The notes: generated by a model not told the origin, from the sequence alone. 64,000 nt of DNA from Mytilus edulis (GCF_963676685.1 NC_092350.1:4143486-4207485); one strand, 5' to 3'. Shown: positions 1 through 12,097, counted from the stretch's first letter. Numbers and translations: made by a program.

Positions 1-2205
1 TGACGCTCGATTGTGTATCCCATTTCCGGTTTGTAAATCGACGTTCAACTTTTGAATGAAACCTCATAACGGTTTAATAAAAATATGTATAATTTTAAAT
101 TAATGCAAACGTGTTTTCATAACTGATTATTGAGGTAGTCTAAACTGGTTATGCTTTCAGTTTTTAAAATGATTTTTTTTTTGTGTAAGAACTGATGTGA
201 TGTCCAAAGTTAGCGACCTTGTCAGTGGTTGTTTAATGTTAACATGTTTTTCGTTATTTTGATAATTTACTGGCTATGGTAACTCTTCGATTATGTCTAC
301 TTAAGAAGTGAGACTCGCTTTTCATGTTGATTTTTTTCGGTTTCACAAAAAGGGAGGCTATAAAGGTATAAGAGGAGTAAAATAAGAAAAATACTGAACT
401 CAGAGGAAAATTCAAAACGGAAAGTCTATAATCGAATGTCAAATCAAATGACAAAACCCATCAAACATATGGAAAACAACTGCCATATTCCCGACTTGGT
501 ACAGGCATTCTCAAATGCAGAAAATGATGTAGTGAACCTTGTTTTATATAGGAATACAGCTATCATTACAAACGCGCGTTTCGTCTACAAAAGATTCATC
601 AGTGACGTTCGAATCAAAAAAGTTTAAAAGGCCAAATAAAGTACGAAGCTGAAAAGCATTGAGGACCAAAAGTTCCTAAAAGTTTTGCCAAATACAGCTA
701 AGACGATATATTCCTGAGATAGAAAAGCTTTAGTCTTTCAAAAATTCAAAGTTTTGTTAACAGTTAATTTATTATTATAAACATATCAATGATAACTCAA
801 GTCAACACAGAAGTGCTGACTACTGGGCTGGTGATACCCTCGCGGAAATAAATCTCCACCAGCAGTGGCATCGACCAAGTGGTTGTAAATAAACTCATCA
901 TAGATACCAGGACTAAAATGGTACACTTACGCCAGACGCGCTAAAACACACCAGCAAATAAAGAAAGATAATACAATCACATTAACTGGATGTATAAGTT
1001 TCGAGACACACCAAATGGTATTACCGAAAACAGAGTCCGAAAAAAGATTTCTCAATGCTTCGTTTTTCAAACGCAAAGCCAAACACTTATGAGGACTAAA
1101 CCCTATTGTCGAAAACTTGTTATAGAATAATGCTGCAAGTTTTACAGTTTGTTTTTTTACTGTTAAATTTTGCTTCGTATGATTTCGTCAACTGACCAAA
1201 TACATGCATCTGTTCTCATTCGTATGAATATATGACCTATATCAAATGAAACATAGATTGGAGTGGATCAACGTATTGATAATTTTTCTGCAGATATAAT
1301 AGACCAAAAAGTTTTGGAATGATTTAATCATTATGGAACTTAGTTAGGTGACGTCATTCGGGATTACCTACTTTAGATTCCAATGTTTGTTGTTGCTTTT
1401 ATATCTTAGAATGCCCACAATGTAGACCAACTTTAATAACCTATAAGAAGATTGACAGTTAATTCCTTTAGGGCATTGACTTAATCAGAATTGTTCCTTA
1501 CTTTCTTCAATAATATACCATACACCTTTTAAGCCTCGGAATGATTCAGATAGTTGTATTGTATAGACACCTATTTATTGCTAAGGCTACATGTGCTGTC
1601 CTCAATATTATTTGGATGTTTGTTGTTGGGTTGTCTTATTCACTTATGCCCAACATCTCCTTTTATATCTTTTATCGAACATCCTATAATGTGTATTAGT
1701 CATAGCCTATGTTTTACTTTACAACATAACATTTTTTTTCAGTTGTATTATCGGCTAGAACATCTGTTGGAACAGTAGCAGCTTCAGCAGTTATTCCGTT
1801 TAAACAAGTTCATATTTCACATGGAATTAACGACATAACGTCAATCAGAAATGAAGGGAAATTCACATGTGAGAAATCCGGATTATATCTTATATCTGTT
1901 TATGTGGCTACAAATGCAAATGCTGCTGGATATTATTATGTTTACAAGAATAATCAAGTAGTAGCTACGGCATACAGGCATCCACAATCGTATATTATAA
2001 CATTAACCGCCATTGTTACAGAACGACTACAGACCAATGATACTGTGTTTGTAAGAAATGGTCCAGAGATGTATGTTTATGGTGGGTCCGAGTCAGCATT
2101 CTCAATAATACAAATTAGATAAACAACAAATTTTGTTTTCACAATGACTCCGTTAAGATCATACATTGGTTAATTTGTCAGAATATTGAAAATGGAGTTA
2201 TTCAA
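1..2205 (+). repeat. Segmental duplicate of 50356-52340
   Basis: From the first base to about 2205 the sequence follows 50356-52340 closely, including intron repeats, the C1q exon and the start of the 3' UTR. One main length difference is visible: bases 579-810 (232 bp) are absent from the right copy, where the flanking GCGCG and AAGTGCTGAC are joined directly. Family 1 (about 380-575) and family 2 pieces (571-650, 800-955) lie at equivalent places in both copies, so they entered before the duplication. The true left end lies outside the window. Confidence 0.85.
1743..2122 (+). CDS. C1q-domain protein, terminal exon (gene cut by left window edge)
   Basis: This is the last exon of a secreted C1q-domain protein. 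A pyrimidine tract ending in AG (1741-1742) gives the acceptor. The exon opens with the last two bases of a codon (phase 1) and stays open to TAA at 2120-2122. The 126 full codons cover a whole C1q domain, with the conserved strands KFTCEKSGLYLISVYV and a closing GGSESAFSIIQI. C1q domains form trimeric heads that bind microbial or self ligands; in mussels the family is large. It is a close copy of the exon at 51873-52255. Differences include loss of one His codon (YYYV here, YYYHV there) and a changed start (SARTSVGTVA against SAWLSGETVA). The signal-peptide and coiled-coil exon is expected left of base 1. No lesion is visible, but whether the gene is complete cannot be judged here. Confidence 0.85.
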
Positions 2206-3693
2206 TTGAATTAGTTTACTTGTGATAATGGTAGAAATCGTAATAACAGCACAAAACACGCGTACAATGCAGACATGATATGTTTTGAAATTCTTATGTA
2301 TCCGACTAGTTTTGTCAGTGTCACTTCTTTGGGGTTTGTAGTAAGTAAGGCAATTACAACAAAGAGCCTACTTTAAACATAAGTATTGCAATTAGTTTTG
2401 CCAAAAGTATAGATCCCCTTTGTGCAAAAAAAAAAAAAATCTACAAAACATGTCTGTAGATTCACATTAGTAACCCTGCCCCAAAGTTCCCAGGATTTCC
2501 ATGGCAGGATCCATCGTTAAACGGTATTGCATGCTCTTCTTTAAGTCTCATATTTGATCCTCTGTGATCTCCTCACGCAGTTGATAATGTTTTATTATAA
2601 TATTATTTAGGTATATTACATTAGATTCGTTTATCAAAACTTATAATAACAAAGAGCCTGATCAAAAATATTCGCCTTATAATCATTATATTCCACCAAA
2701 AATGATCTGTTACTTATTGTATCTGAAAATTAAATCGAACATTGAAACTGAACTATAAAAACATCATTGAGCCATTAAGGTAAATTGAAATCTGTAAGAT
2801 AAAACTGTGCATCCCACAACTAATTATCTAAATATGAACTAGGAAGATGAATGAAATAATTTAAAAATCCAGCGCACGATTTCATTGGTATTTCAACAAA
2901 TCTGTATTTGTAAAATTAACAGCCGTTAGCGACACAGCATTCCAGATCACATGATAACCAATTGTAACAAATATGAAACCTCATAATGTGTATATGTGTT
3001 ACCATGGATAAATGAAAAGGAAAAATATTCCGAAATTGACCAATACTAGAAGCCACATGTCTTTAGATACCATAAGAGACAAACGCATTTTATCGGATGG
3101 ATAATCAAATCTCATCAACCTATTAGATTGATTCTAGTTAAGGTCAACACAAAATCTAAAACTGAAAGGCTACATTGACATATACGTTATCTCTTGTTAC
3201 ACATCTATCAGTGCCATGCCAATCCACAACCAGATAAAGAGAGGCGAAAACAAACAGACAACGCCATGACAAAAAAGACAAAGACAAAATGACAAGCAAT
3301 AGTACAATGTACACAAAATACAACATAGAAAACAAAAGACAAAATTTCACAACAATGAAAAGGAAATGATCACAACAGATCAGAAGAAGGTTGTTGTGTT
3401 TTAAAATCTGATAAGCCACGAAAACGTGTACCTATAGCATTAAAGTTGGGATAAAGACAGACCGAATCGGACAATAGATTGGTTATGGTCATTATTGAAC
3501 TGTTGTATTGTTGATTTTAGTTTTTCTTCCTCATATCCTATTCAAATCAGACAAAAGTGGTTAATTATGCGTACACAATTTGTTTTGTTTAAATATGTAA
3601 CATGAAACGTATTTATGTAAGGTTATATGCAACACATACTTCAGTTGACTAACCTACAATCAAAAACTGTATTTCAAACAGTGATATCAGAAA
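2206..3693. other. No gene recognised
   Basis: AT-rich sequence after the C1q duplicate. Apart from the RNase H-like scrap near 2.5 kb I see no coding pattern; the open frame at 3156-3419 has no recognisable content. A short A-run lies at about 2426-2438. Confidence 0.5.
2462..2545 (-). pseudogene. Possible RNase H fragment of a retroelement
   Basis: On the minus strand a short reading frame gives PFNDGSCHGNPGNFGAGLLM followed by TGA. DGSxxGNPGxxGAG is the typical first strand of RNase H, with the catalytic Asp, as found in LTR and some LINE retroelements. The patch is richer in GC than its surroundings. Nothing else of the domain was recognised on either side, so this would be a scrap. It could also be chance, as it rests on about 20 codons. 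Confidence 0.4.
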
Positions 3694-3805
3694 ATGGATT
3701 GGATAATAGTTTATTCAGTATTTTGTGTTATAATTTTCTGTAATAAATTTGAACATACATTAGACTGTGATATCAGACATGGTATAAGAGATAAAGAGAG
3801 AGGAG
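3694..3805 (+). pseudogene. Orphan TLR 5' end (signal peptide and N-terminal cap)
   Basis: An ATG at 3694 begins MDWIIVYSVFCVIIFCNKFE and continues to CDIRHGIRD before the similarity to TLR N-termini fades. The intact minus-strand TLR begins MEGIILYSVLSIIIICNEF and reaches VCDIKYEL, so order and spacing match. The bases before the ATG (GTATTTCA then GATAT) also resemble those before that TLR. The fragment points right and runs into the 3' end of the minus-strand pseudogene at 3946. No ectodomain or TIR follows in this orientation. It is a truncated copy or rearrangement remnant. Confidence 0.65.
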
Positions 3806-3945
3806 TAAATAGCCGATTGTAAACGTTTCCCATAAAACCATTACATCTCCAATTTCATTCTTATTGAACTTATATGTAATTGATACAACATAATCGTATA
3901 CATAATACAAACACAATAAATGGTTAGAGTCGACGGTTAAAGTTT

Positions 3946-6440
3946 CTAAAGAGTAACTTGTCTGTTAGCTACTGACCCATCCGTGACTAACATTCTCAGT
4001 CGTCTCCAGGTATTATCTAAATCTCTTTGATCATTCGGCCATTGCACAAAGTATGCATAATTGCAAATAAACGAAAACTCAAGGGGAATGTCGGTAATTC
4101 TAATATCTTTTGTAATCACGATTATTTTGTCCAGATTTTTCGTTATTTTCTCGTATTTTGCTCTATCGAGTTCAAACAAGCAATCGTTTGACGATTTGAA
4201 CTCAGGTGTGATGAGAAATATGATGTACCTACTCTGTTCAATACATTCCGTCTCAGTGCCTAGAAGACTCTCACCAACTAAAAAATCGCGATCTCTTATA
4301 CACATAGTCCCCATTCGGCCTCAAGTCTTGGTATTAATACATCTTTTATCCATATTATAATGTCTCCCGCATAAGACATATACACGTCGTACTTGTATCT
4401 TTTCCGAACTTTTTTCTCAATGAAACGCTGAAATACTCCATAGATAGAGAAGGCAATCTTCCATCTCTTGCTATATAACACTAGCATTTAAAAGATTGTT
4501 ATACATGTAGATAACAATGTTGAAGCAAAGGTTAACCACATTGTACTCTTACAGTCCGCAAACAAGTGCGAGAAGGAGTTGTAGGCAGTAAGTGTGTCAG
4601 TAACGGTTCCATTCGATAATTGACATTTATAAGAATGACTGTCAAGATTAACTTTTGTAGTGTTAATCCATCGTATCAAGTCTAGATTATCACAGTTGCA
4701 CATAAATGCATTGCCATGCCGTTCTTGCATCTTATCTGCCCAATTTCTAACGACTGAACTCAAAGTTGTTAAGAGATTGTTTCTCATATCAAGCACCTTT
4801 ATTTTAGTATGATCAGTCAGTTGTTCCGGAATTGGCGGTAGTAAATTTTTACCTAAATTTAAATTTGATAAATTAGGCATTGGTTTTAAAAGCTCGTTTG
4901 GAAAATACCAAATATTATTTCGAGATATATCCAACGACTCTACAGATGTTAATACCCCGAACATCTGGTTTCCCTTTTCTTCTATCCCTTCATTAAGATA
5001 AGCCTCATTCCATACAACTGTTTTCAAGTTGTGGTCAGGAAAACGCATTATTTCACTCCAAGGAGTTTTGTAGGAACCAGTAGATATAAATGTTTCAACT
5101 CGAATGTCCCGAAATACTAATGGCATATTTGTACTTGAAGAAGATACATCTAAATATTTGAGGTTGTTGTTTAGAGGAACTATAATCAATATTGCAGGGT
5201 ATGTTGTGAGTATAGTGTTACTCATATCTAGTTTTTCTAGTGATTTTGGTAATGTTACGTAACTGCCATGAAAACTCTCTTTCTCTAAATTAGAATTCCC
5301 AAAATTGTCCATGAAATAGTTGACAGCATTATATGAATAATCTATCGATTTTAGTTGAACAGATTTTCCACAAAAATAATTAAAATCGCTGATCGTTTTC
5401 ATAGTAACAATAACAAACCGGTTTCTGTTTTAAGAGTTTGTAAACATTCAGGGCGATCAAAGGTGAATAAAGATCAAGGTTCGTAATCAACTATACCATT
5501 ATTTGATAAATCTAAATTTTCTACGCAAATTGTTTTCAGATATTTCATCATGTCGAGTGTAATTGTCGTAACAAAAGGTAGTTCACTGCTATCAATACTA
5601 GCGTCACTTACATGACCAAAGTTAATTGTACTGAGATTTGAATGCATGAATGGGTGTAATAAATACAATGCTCGTCTTAGATGCATAAATGTCCCATGAA
5701 AGTCTATTACACGGAGATTTGGAAACGGAAGCAAAACATCAACATCCGTCCTTACGGCCTTTAGCCGACAGTTTGTAAGACTTAGCTCCTGTACGAAATA
5801 TGAAAACGCTTGGAATGTAGTATTAGACAAGCTTACTAGATAGCATGATTGGAAGTGTAATTCATGAAGGTTGGTAATATGACTGAATCCCCTTCCGAAT
5901 TGTGGCACAGGCATCATATTAATTCCTAAGAATGACAACTCACTCAGAACACTAAATACATGGTCGGGATAAAAAAAATCCTTATCAAAATCTATAGGTT
6001 GGCGCATATTACTTCTGATATCCAATTTTGTTAAGTTTTTAATTGGAACAAATATTTCCGCTGAATATGCTTTTGATAAATCAAGCATGTTATGAGACAT
6101 GCCAAGCGTATCAAGAGTATATAATCCTTTAAACGACTTACTAGCTAAATATGCAATTTGGTTGTTTCCAAAAAATCAGTTCCTGTAAGTACTTATAATT
6201 AACGAAAGAGTCGTTGTCAATAGCTGTTAATTGGTTCGAACTAAGACCTAGAACATTGATATCTCCTGGTAAATTCTGAGGTATAAAATTCAATCCCCTG
6301 TTTTTACAATCTGCTAGTTTAACTTCCTGTGTTTTTTTGATAACGTATTTAATATCACAGTCCGATAAATGTAAGATTTTTTTACACTCATGTATCTTAA
6401 AAATGTATACAATAGCTAAATAAATCGAAATCCTCGTCAT
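3946..6440 (-). pseudogene. Toll-like receptor pseudogene (full length, multiply broken)
   Basis: The remains cover a whole single-exon TLR: ATG at 6440 (MTRISIYLAIVYIF signal), N-terminal cap (CDIKYVIKK...LADC), leucine-rich repeats, C-terminal cap (FMCNCDNLDLIRWI...ADCK), membrane span (WLTFASTLLST) and TIR domain (YDVYMSYAGD, IRDRDFLVGE, FKSSNDCLFE). It is colinear with the intact TLR at 19504-22008. Lesions read in order: an extra base near 6170-6178 after YLQEL; a GGA-to-TGA stop at 5474-5476; small indels near 5405-5445; an in-frame TAA at 4488-4490 in the membrane span; and loss of four bases near 4305 just before TIR box 2. With at least five lesions it cannot make a receptor. The BB loop reads RDFLVG, with Val at the usual Pro. 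Confidence 0.9.
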
Positions 6441-7545
6441 TTTGTGAACTGTATATTCTCGAAAGGATTTCAAATAGTGCCTTGAAAACAAACAGCTTCA
6501 AACGCGAACAACGCTTTATTTCGAACGAATAAATACATTGAAATATATATAAGTCTCCATGCTTCATTAATGTTGCATGGATGGATGAAATACAATATTT
6601 TTTATTAACTTATTAAGTTTACATAAGGAATAGTTTTTCTTTACATACGACATACCTGAATTGTGTGTTCTCCTAAATTTACAAGAGCTAAACAATAACA
6701 CAAGATCACTGTCTGACATTGATCTTTAAAATACAGGAAAACTATAAACAACCAAACAATGATTTGACCATGTGTGCCATTCTTTTAATGCAATTTACGT
6801 ATGCAATTTTTACATTTATAAAATATACCTTCGAAAACAAGTAAATAATTTCCAACAAAATAATAGAAAAGCTATCTGTATAATATTGAGTCTGGCGTAA
6901 TTTTTCAAGAAAGAACTACGCTGGTATGATTAGAGCAGTGTACGGTACCTAGATGTTTGGTACTGTCATGTGGGAGTTATATATAGATTTCTATATTTGA
7001 TTGTTTCATGAGTTTATTTTAGATTAACAATTTATCAATAAAAATACAGCGTAATTTTCGTATGTTTTGGTGAAGTTGATTGTATGTTTCACTGGTACCA
7101 GTAATTATATGTTTGAGCGAAATTTACATACATATACGATAATTAGGAGTGTATAGTTAAATGACAGTAATTTACAGGTTATTTTTATTTCGATACGTAT
7201 ACGCAAGATATGTGGTATCGTATCAACATTAAAGTGTAAGCAGGTCTTGATGGAAAAGTAAAATCACAAAAATACTGAACTCAGAGGAAAATCAATTCGG
7301 AAAGTCCATAATCACATGGCAAAATCAAATAACAAAACGCATGGACAAGAGAGGAAAGAAATCACACAAACAATTTAGAGTAATATGAAGAAATATTAGA
7401 CTTTCACTTCCTGGTGTATAAATATATTGCTATGTCATCACCGTTTATTGTCAATTTATTCTGCAGATGAAGTAACCGTAACCGTCACTTTCAAATATGG
7501 GGAAACTCCAAAATTAATTGTAAAGTTGGTTGAATTTGACGTTAA
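6441..7545. other. 5' flank of TLR pseudogene, no gene
   Basis: No coding pattern recognised. A partial family 1 copy lies at about 7255-7345. The stretch at about 7425-7490 (TGTCATCACCG ... GATGAAGTA) resembles 16314-16375, upstream of the TLR fragment at 15.5-16.1 kb, so part of this flank is shared between paralogues. Confidence 0.5.
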
Positions 7546-7549
7546 ATAA

Positions 7550-8615
7550 ATGATTATAGTAGAATTCCTGTACGAAATGTTCCATATGCAATGTACACGG
7601 ATTATAGTAGGAATATTGCTGTGAATTCCTACCAGAAAAGAGCGATATTCTAGTCAGACAGTAGTAGGAATCCACACGGAAATTAGCCGAAAAATTTAAA
7701 TTAGCAGGAATTATGCAAATTAGCAGGAATAATTTGGTAGGAAAATGAAATTCCTACTTGAAAACCTGGTAGGAATTTTTCAAAATTCAACCCAGAAAAA
7801 AAATAAAAATATACAAAATGTAGGTGTATATTCACAAATACACAACTAGCCATGGGTCAATGATTTAATATTTAATGAATCTCAACAACAAAGAACAAAG
7901 GAAATTCATAGAATACATTCATTTTTAAGAAAATGGATTTTTGAAATGTATAAGGAAACTGCAATATATGTAAGCAAAAAATTGTGTTATATATAAACAT
8001 GAAGATTATCCAAAAATATGCCTAAATGAAATTAAAAGTGAATAGATAAGTGAAATTATACACTATTGTTGAATTAATTGATTACTAAATATTTTTAGCA
8101 AGCATATAAAAAAATAATTTTAAATGAATAAAAATTACTTTCAGTCTTCATAAGTCATATGTTCTTACATTTCTATAATGTAGCTGTGTGACCCTAGCTT
8201 GCAGCATTGTGTTCCAACACAACTTTTCATTCTTTTCACCTCCAACTTTTGAATTTGTGAACTGAAACTTGCTTGCATTAAACACTGGAAAAATTGTGTC
8301 ATTAGCAAACAAGAATCCAGTTCAAGATAACTAAAAAGATTCCAGATAGAAAGATTTTATGGTAGGAATCTTGTACATGTAGTAGAAAAATGTATAATCA
8401 AATCAGATTTTGAAATAAGAAATAAACCCATACAGACTTTTAAAATTCCACCTAGGTAGTAGGATTTTAGTAGTAGGAAAATAAAAATTTCCAGTCAGAA
8501 TTTTGTTCATTTGCCATGTCCGCCTACTTTCTATATGGAATCTTTGATTCTACGTAGATTCCTACTTCATTCCTACTAGTGTCTAGGTGGATTCCTGCTA
8601 ACTATTTCGTTATTA
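7550..8615. mobile_element. Possible foldback or MITE-like element with TAGGAAT subrepeats
   Basis: Both ends of this stretch carry many copies of TAGGAATCC or AGGAATT in mixed orientation: left part 7565-7790 (for example GTAGTAGGAATCCACACGG near 7660), right part about 8350-8610 (ATTCCTACTAG, GGTGGATTCCTGCTAAC). Right-end copies are mostly the reverse complement of left-end ones, as expected of an element with inverted ends built of short repeats. The middle is AT-rich without a reading frame. Exact ends and target duplication were not resolved. Confidence 0.4.
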
Positions 8616-8689
8616 ATATTACAACTGCCTTCTATCAGATTTTCAATTTTAATTCGGCATTACTAACGTAAATCATTGACACATTCATA

Positions 8690-8885
8690 GTCTTTATATA
8701 AATTAGACCGTTGGTTTTCCCGTTTGAATGGTTTTACACTTGTAATTGTTTCTGGGCCCTTTATAGCTTACTGTTCGGTGTGAGCCAAGGCGCCGTGTTG
8801 AAGACCGTACCTTGACTTATAGTGGTTTACTTTTATAATTGTGATTTGGACGGAGAGTTGTCTCATTGGTACTCATTGTGCATAA
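8690..8885 (+). repeat. Family 3 interspersed repeat
   Basis: The segment reads CTTTATAGCTTACTGTTCGG, then GTTGAAGACCGTACCTTGAC and GGAGAGTTGTCTCATTGG. The same motifs in the same order recur, in full or in part, at about 32030, 40325 and 63600, and reversed at 19050, 43610 and 53885. It is a dispersed non-coding element; the mechanism is unknown to me. Confidence 0.6.
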
Positions 8886-9435
8886 ATCAGACTCGTATAA
8901 AATGGTTGATAAGAGATTGATAACAAGTTCAGACTCTAAAGTTTGGTTCGGACTACAGTTGATCCTTTCAGACAAAGTTTCCAATTCTGGTTCGTCTGGT
9001 TCGTGCTTCACTAATTTTCTACCATAGTCGTCAACTTCTTCTTTCAGTTACTTGAAGTTCTTCTTCCAGTTGATGGGCTGGGAAATTCTTTATGTTGGTG
9101 ATTTTGCTATCAATTTTCTTGTTGTGTCATCGGTAACTATGAAATTGTTGTCAGTAATAATGATGACTAGCCTGACTATAGTATTTTAACGATGCATATT
9201 AACCATTCGGAGGATTGGATTGCACATCTCTGAGGTTAAAGGCCTCTAAAACCTTGTTATGGCTGAACATTTTGGATGCATGATACTTTGTGTAAGTATA
9301 TGAAACTACAGGTATAGCTTGAATTTTTGATGTAATCATGTACAGTTTTGTGAGCAGATCTGGTTGTTGGTAATATTAAAAGCATCTTAACCTGAAGTGG
9401 CGGATTCTACTTTAGAAAAAAATACGTTTATCCTC
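8886..9435. other. No gene recognised
   Basis: Between the family 3 copy and the Penelope-like remnants I see no coding pattern or clear repeat. Confidence 0.4.
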
Positions 9436-9439
9436 ATTT

Positions 9440-9815
9440 AAGGAAGTAATTGTAATGGATTGTAATAGTCTAATGTTAGCAATGTCCATTGACTATTACA
9501 ATTAACCTATACAAAACAGAATAAAAATCAACAACGGAAGTATTTTTGGCCACTTATAACAGTAAATAAAGTTAAGATAATTGACTGAGGTATAATTTAG
9601 GACTGATTTGGTGAATTAATGAGTTTAATTTTAAACAGACGATAACAAACTATCAATGATCACGGTTAAAACGCAGGTGGTGGATTACATCTGTGACACT
9701 GACTTATATTTCATCGAGTAAAAGTTTAAAAATAACTGAATTTATTGACTGTACTACATCTTGGACTAGAAAAATTAACTACATCATAAATTTTGTCATT
9801 GCATCCATTATAATG
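9440..9815 (-). pseudogene. Penelope-like element, GIY-YIG endonuclease C-terminal scrap (copy 1)
   Basis: Minus-strand bases near 9805-9690 read GCNDKIYDVVNFSSPRC, matching GCNDKIDDVVNFSSPRC of the longer fragment at 10.2-10.5 kb. The homologous block continues to about 9448 and contains an inverted repeat (ATTGTAATAGTC ... GACTATTACAAT). The two blocks are offset by about 538 bp and separated by a short 70-bp-unit array, so remnant and array were duplicated together. Confidence 0.55.
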
Positions 9816-9990
9816 TTATCACCTAATGATGAAATCTCTATCTAGCTACTTGTTTGTTTTCAACTTGGCCATCCTTATTATAATGGTGTCACCTAATGAT
9901 GAAATCTCTATCTAGCTACTTGTTTGTTTTGAACTTGGCCATCTGTCTTAAAATGTTTTCACCTAATGATGAAATGTCTATTAGTAATTG
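9805..9990. repeat. 70-bp minisatellite, short array (about 2.5 copies)
   Basis: Units begin ACCTAATGATGAAAT at 9821, 9891 and 9961, exactly 70 bp apart. Each contains CTACTTGTTTGTTTT and AACTTGGCCATC. The same unit forms the longer array at 11.47-12.10 kb. It joins directly to Penelope-like sequence on both sides. Confidence 0.85.
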
Positions 9991-10500
9991 TAATGAATTG
10001 TAATAGTCTATTGTTAGCAATTTCCATTGACTATTACAATGAACCTATACAAAACAGAATTAGAATCAACAACGGAAGTATTTTGGGCCACTTAGAATAG
10101 TAAATAAAGTTAAGATAATTGACTGAAGTATAATTAAGGACTGATTTGGTGAATTAATGAGTTTAATTTTTAACAGACGATAACAAACTATCAATTGTCA
10201 CGGTTAAAAGGCAGGTGGTGAATAACATCTGTGACACTGACTTATAATATTTCATCGAGTAAAAGTGTTGAAAGAACTGTAATTTATTGACTGTACTACA
10301 TCTTGGACTAGAAAAATTAACTACATCATCAATTTTGTCATTGCATCCATAGTGAATGGCTGTTCCCAACTCTCTTATTCAAAAGTCTTCTCTATGTAGA
10401 CGATATGATGAATTCAATATAAGGTCATTTGTTTTCTCTATGATACGCACGTTCATTGAAACAAATGAATGACCAGGCTGATTAAAATGCTTACCTGTTG
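9990..10500 (-). pseudogene. Penelope-like retroelement, GIY-YIG endonuclease C-terminal fragment (copy 2)
   Basis: The minus strand encodes HFNQPGHSFVSMNVRIIEK, then LHREDF, a TGA where Trp is expected, and IRELGTAIHYGCNDK in the same frame. HFNxPGHS and RE-WI-LGT are typical of the GIY-YIG nuclease of Penelope-like elements, which nicks target DNA for retrotransposition. The nuclease fragment starts at about 10500 next to a family 4 repeat; its reverse transcriptase is missing. The nonsense codon (10379-10381) and truncation make it dead. The last part is duplicated at 9440-9815. Confidence 0.65.
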
Positions 10501-10578
10501 GTGACCTTCTGTTGTTGTTTTTTTCTATGGTCGGGTTGTTGTCTCTTTGACACATTCCCCATTTCATTCTCAATTTTA
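10490..10578 (-). repeat. Family 4 interspersed repeat, partial
   Basis: Reads GGTCGGGTTGTTGTCTCTTT then CATTCCCCATTTCATTCTCA, the reverse complement of the start of the copies at 46150 and 60515. It abuts the endonuclease fragment. Confidence 0.6.
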
Positions 10579-10579
10579 T

Positions 10580-11465
10580 TATAGATTAATTGACTGTTAT
10601 TGGGATCATTACCATTAGATCGATGGTTATTAATTCAAAAAATGAGTCTTTGTAGAGTTTCCTCGATGTATATAGCTCATACAAAATCATACACACTATT
10701 TGAAGCAGAACAATTTAAATCCTCATAACTATGTGAATTTTACCTTGCAATGGTCAACTTTCTTTGAAAGTGGGTATTACATATAAGTACATCATATGGT
10801 CTAAAACATTTATGGTTACATTAAGAAAAAGAGCAACAGTGTAAGCTATTATTGTAATCTTAGATATCTGAAAGTTAAAGAATACTGTACCAAGTATAAA
10901 CAAACTTCTCTGAATTTGTATAGTACAATGAGGAATCAGAAGACTGTACATCATGTGTCATTTTCATTACATCATTTAAGATAATCTTAGAGAGACCTGA
11001 TAAAAAGGTTGTTTTGTGTCCTTACGAAACATAAAATTGACAGCTTTGTATCCTAAGCGACGTGTTATTCGGTATGATAATATGTATGTCAATTTACCTG
11101 TGTTGTGTGCAATATCTAACGGAATCATTGTGTTTCAATAACACAGTATTTATGGAAATAATAATAGTTTCGACACAGAAAAATAAAAGTCAGATTACAT
11201 GTAGTATATTTAGCTATTACATGTTCTACAGAATTTGGTAAAATGTTGCATACAACATTGACTGGTTGATCTATTACTAAAAATCGAACAGTTTGATATG
11301 AATATGAATGATTGATTTAAAAAAAAGTGAACATTTGTTGAGAAAGCATATAAACTCGACAAAAATATTCCTGACGTCATAAAATCTTCAAATATTCAAT
11401 TTCAGATTCATTGACTAATTATAATTCCATGACGTTTATACAAACATTTCCGATCGAATGATAAT
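10580..11465. other. No gene recognised
   Basis: AT-rich sequence between the Penelope-like remnants and the 70-bp array. No family copy or coding pattern recognised. Confidence 0.4.
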
Positions 11466-11469
11466 AAAT

Positions 11470-12095
11470 CATAATGTTGGCACCTGTCCTGAAATGTTTA
11501 TCTAGCTACTTGTTTGTTTTGAACTTGGCCATCCTTATTATAATGTTGTCACCTAATGATGAAATGTCTATTGATCTACGTGTTTGTTTTGAACTTGTCA
11601 ATCCGTCTTATAATGTTGTCACCTAATGTTGAAATGTCTATTGAGCTATTTGTTTATTTTGAACTTGGCCATCCGTCCTATAATGTTGTCACCTAATGTT
11701 GAAATGTCTATTGAGCTATTTGTTTATTTTGAACTTTGCCATCCGTCTTATAATGTTGTCACCTAATGATGAAATCTCTATTGAGCTACTTGTTTGTTTG
11801 GAACTTGGCAATCCGTCTTAAAATGTTGTCACCTAATGATGAATGTCTATTGAGCTACGTGTTTGTTTTGAACTTGTCAATCCGTCTTATAATGTTGTCA
11901 CCTAATGATGAAATGTCTATTGAGCTACGTGTTTGTTTTGAACTTGGCAATCCGTCTTATAATGTTGACACCTAATGATGAAATCTCTATTGAGCTACTT
12001 GTTTGTTTTGAACTTGGCCATCCGTCTTATAATGTTGTCACCTAATGATGAAATGTCTATTAAGCTACTTGATTGTTTTGAACTTGGCAATCTGT
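11470..12095. repeat. 70-bp minisatellite, main array (about 9 copies)
   Basis: Units start ACCTAATGATGAAAT (or ACCTAATGTTG) at 11551, 11621, 11691, 11761, 11831, 11900, 11970 and 12040, with a diverged first unit at 11482. The period is 70 bp with two 69-bp steps. Short open frames across it (11766-11975, 11975-12313) come from the repeat and are not genes. The last unit runs straight into the C-terminal TIR codons of the TLR pseudogene at about 12098, so a rearrangement break lies at that junction. Confidence 0.9.
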
Positions 12096-12097
12096 TA

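Noticed and set aside
1554-1778. Plus-strand frame before the left C1q exon, and the in-frame extension 51668-51872 before the right one
   Set aside because: This is intron sequence: the acceptor at 1742 or 51872 and the in-phase donor at 50013 define the exon, and the extension has no place in the spliced protein.
3946-6440. Separate small genes for each open piece of the broken TLR
   Set aside because: The pieces are colinear parts of one receptor separated by stops and frameshifts.
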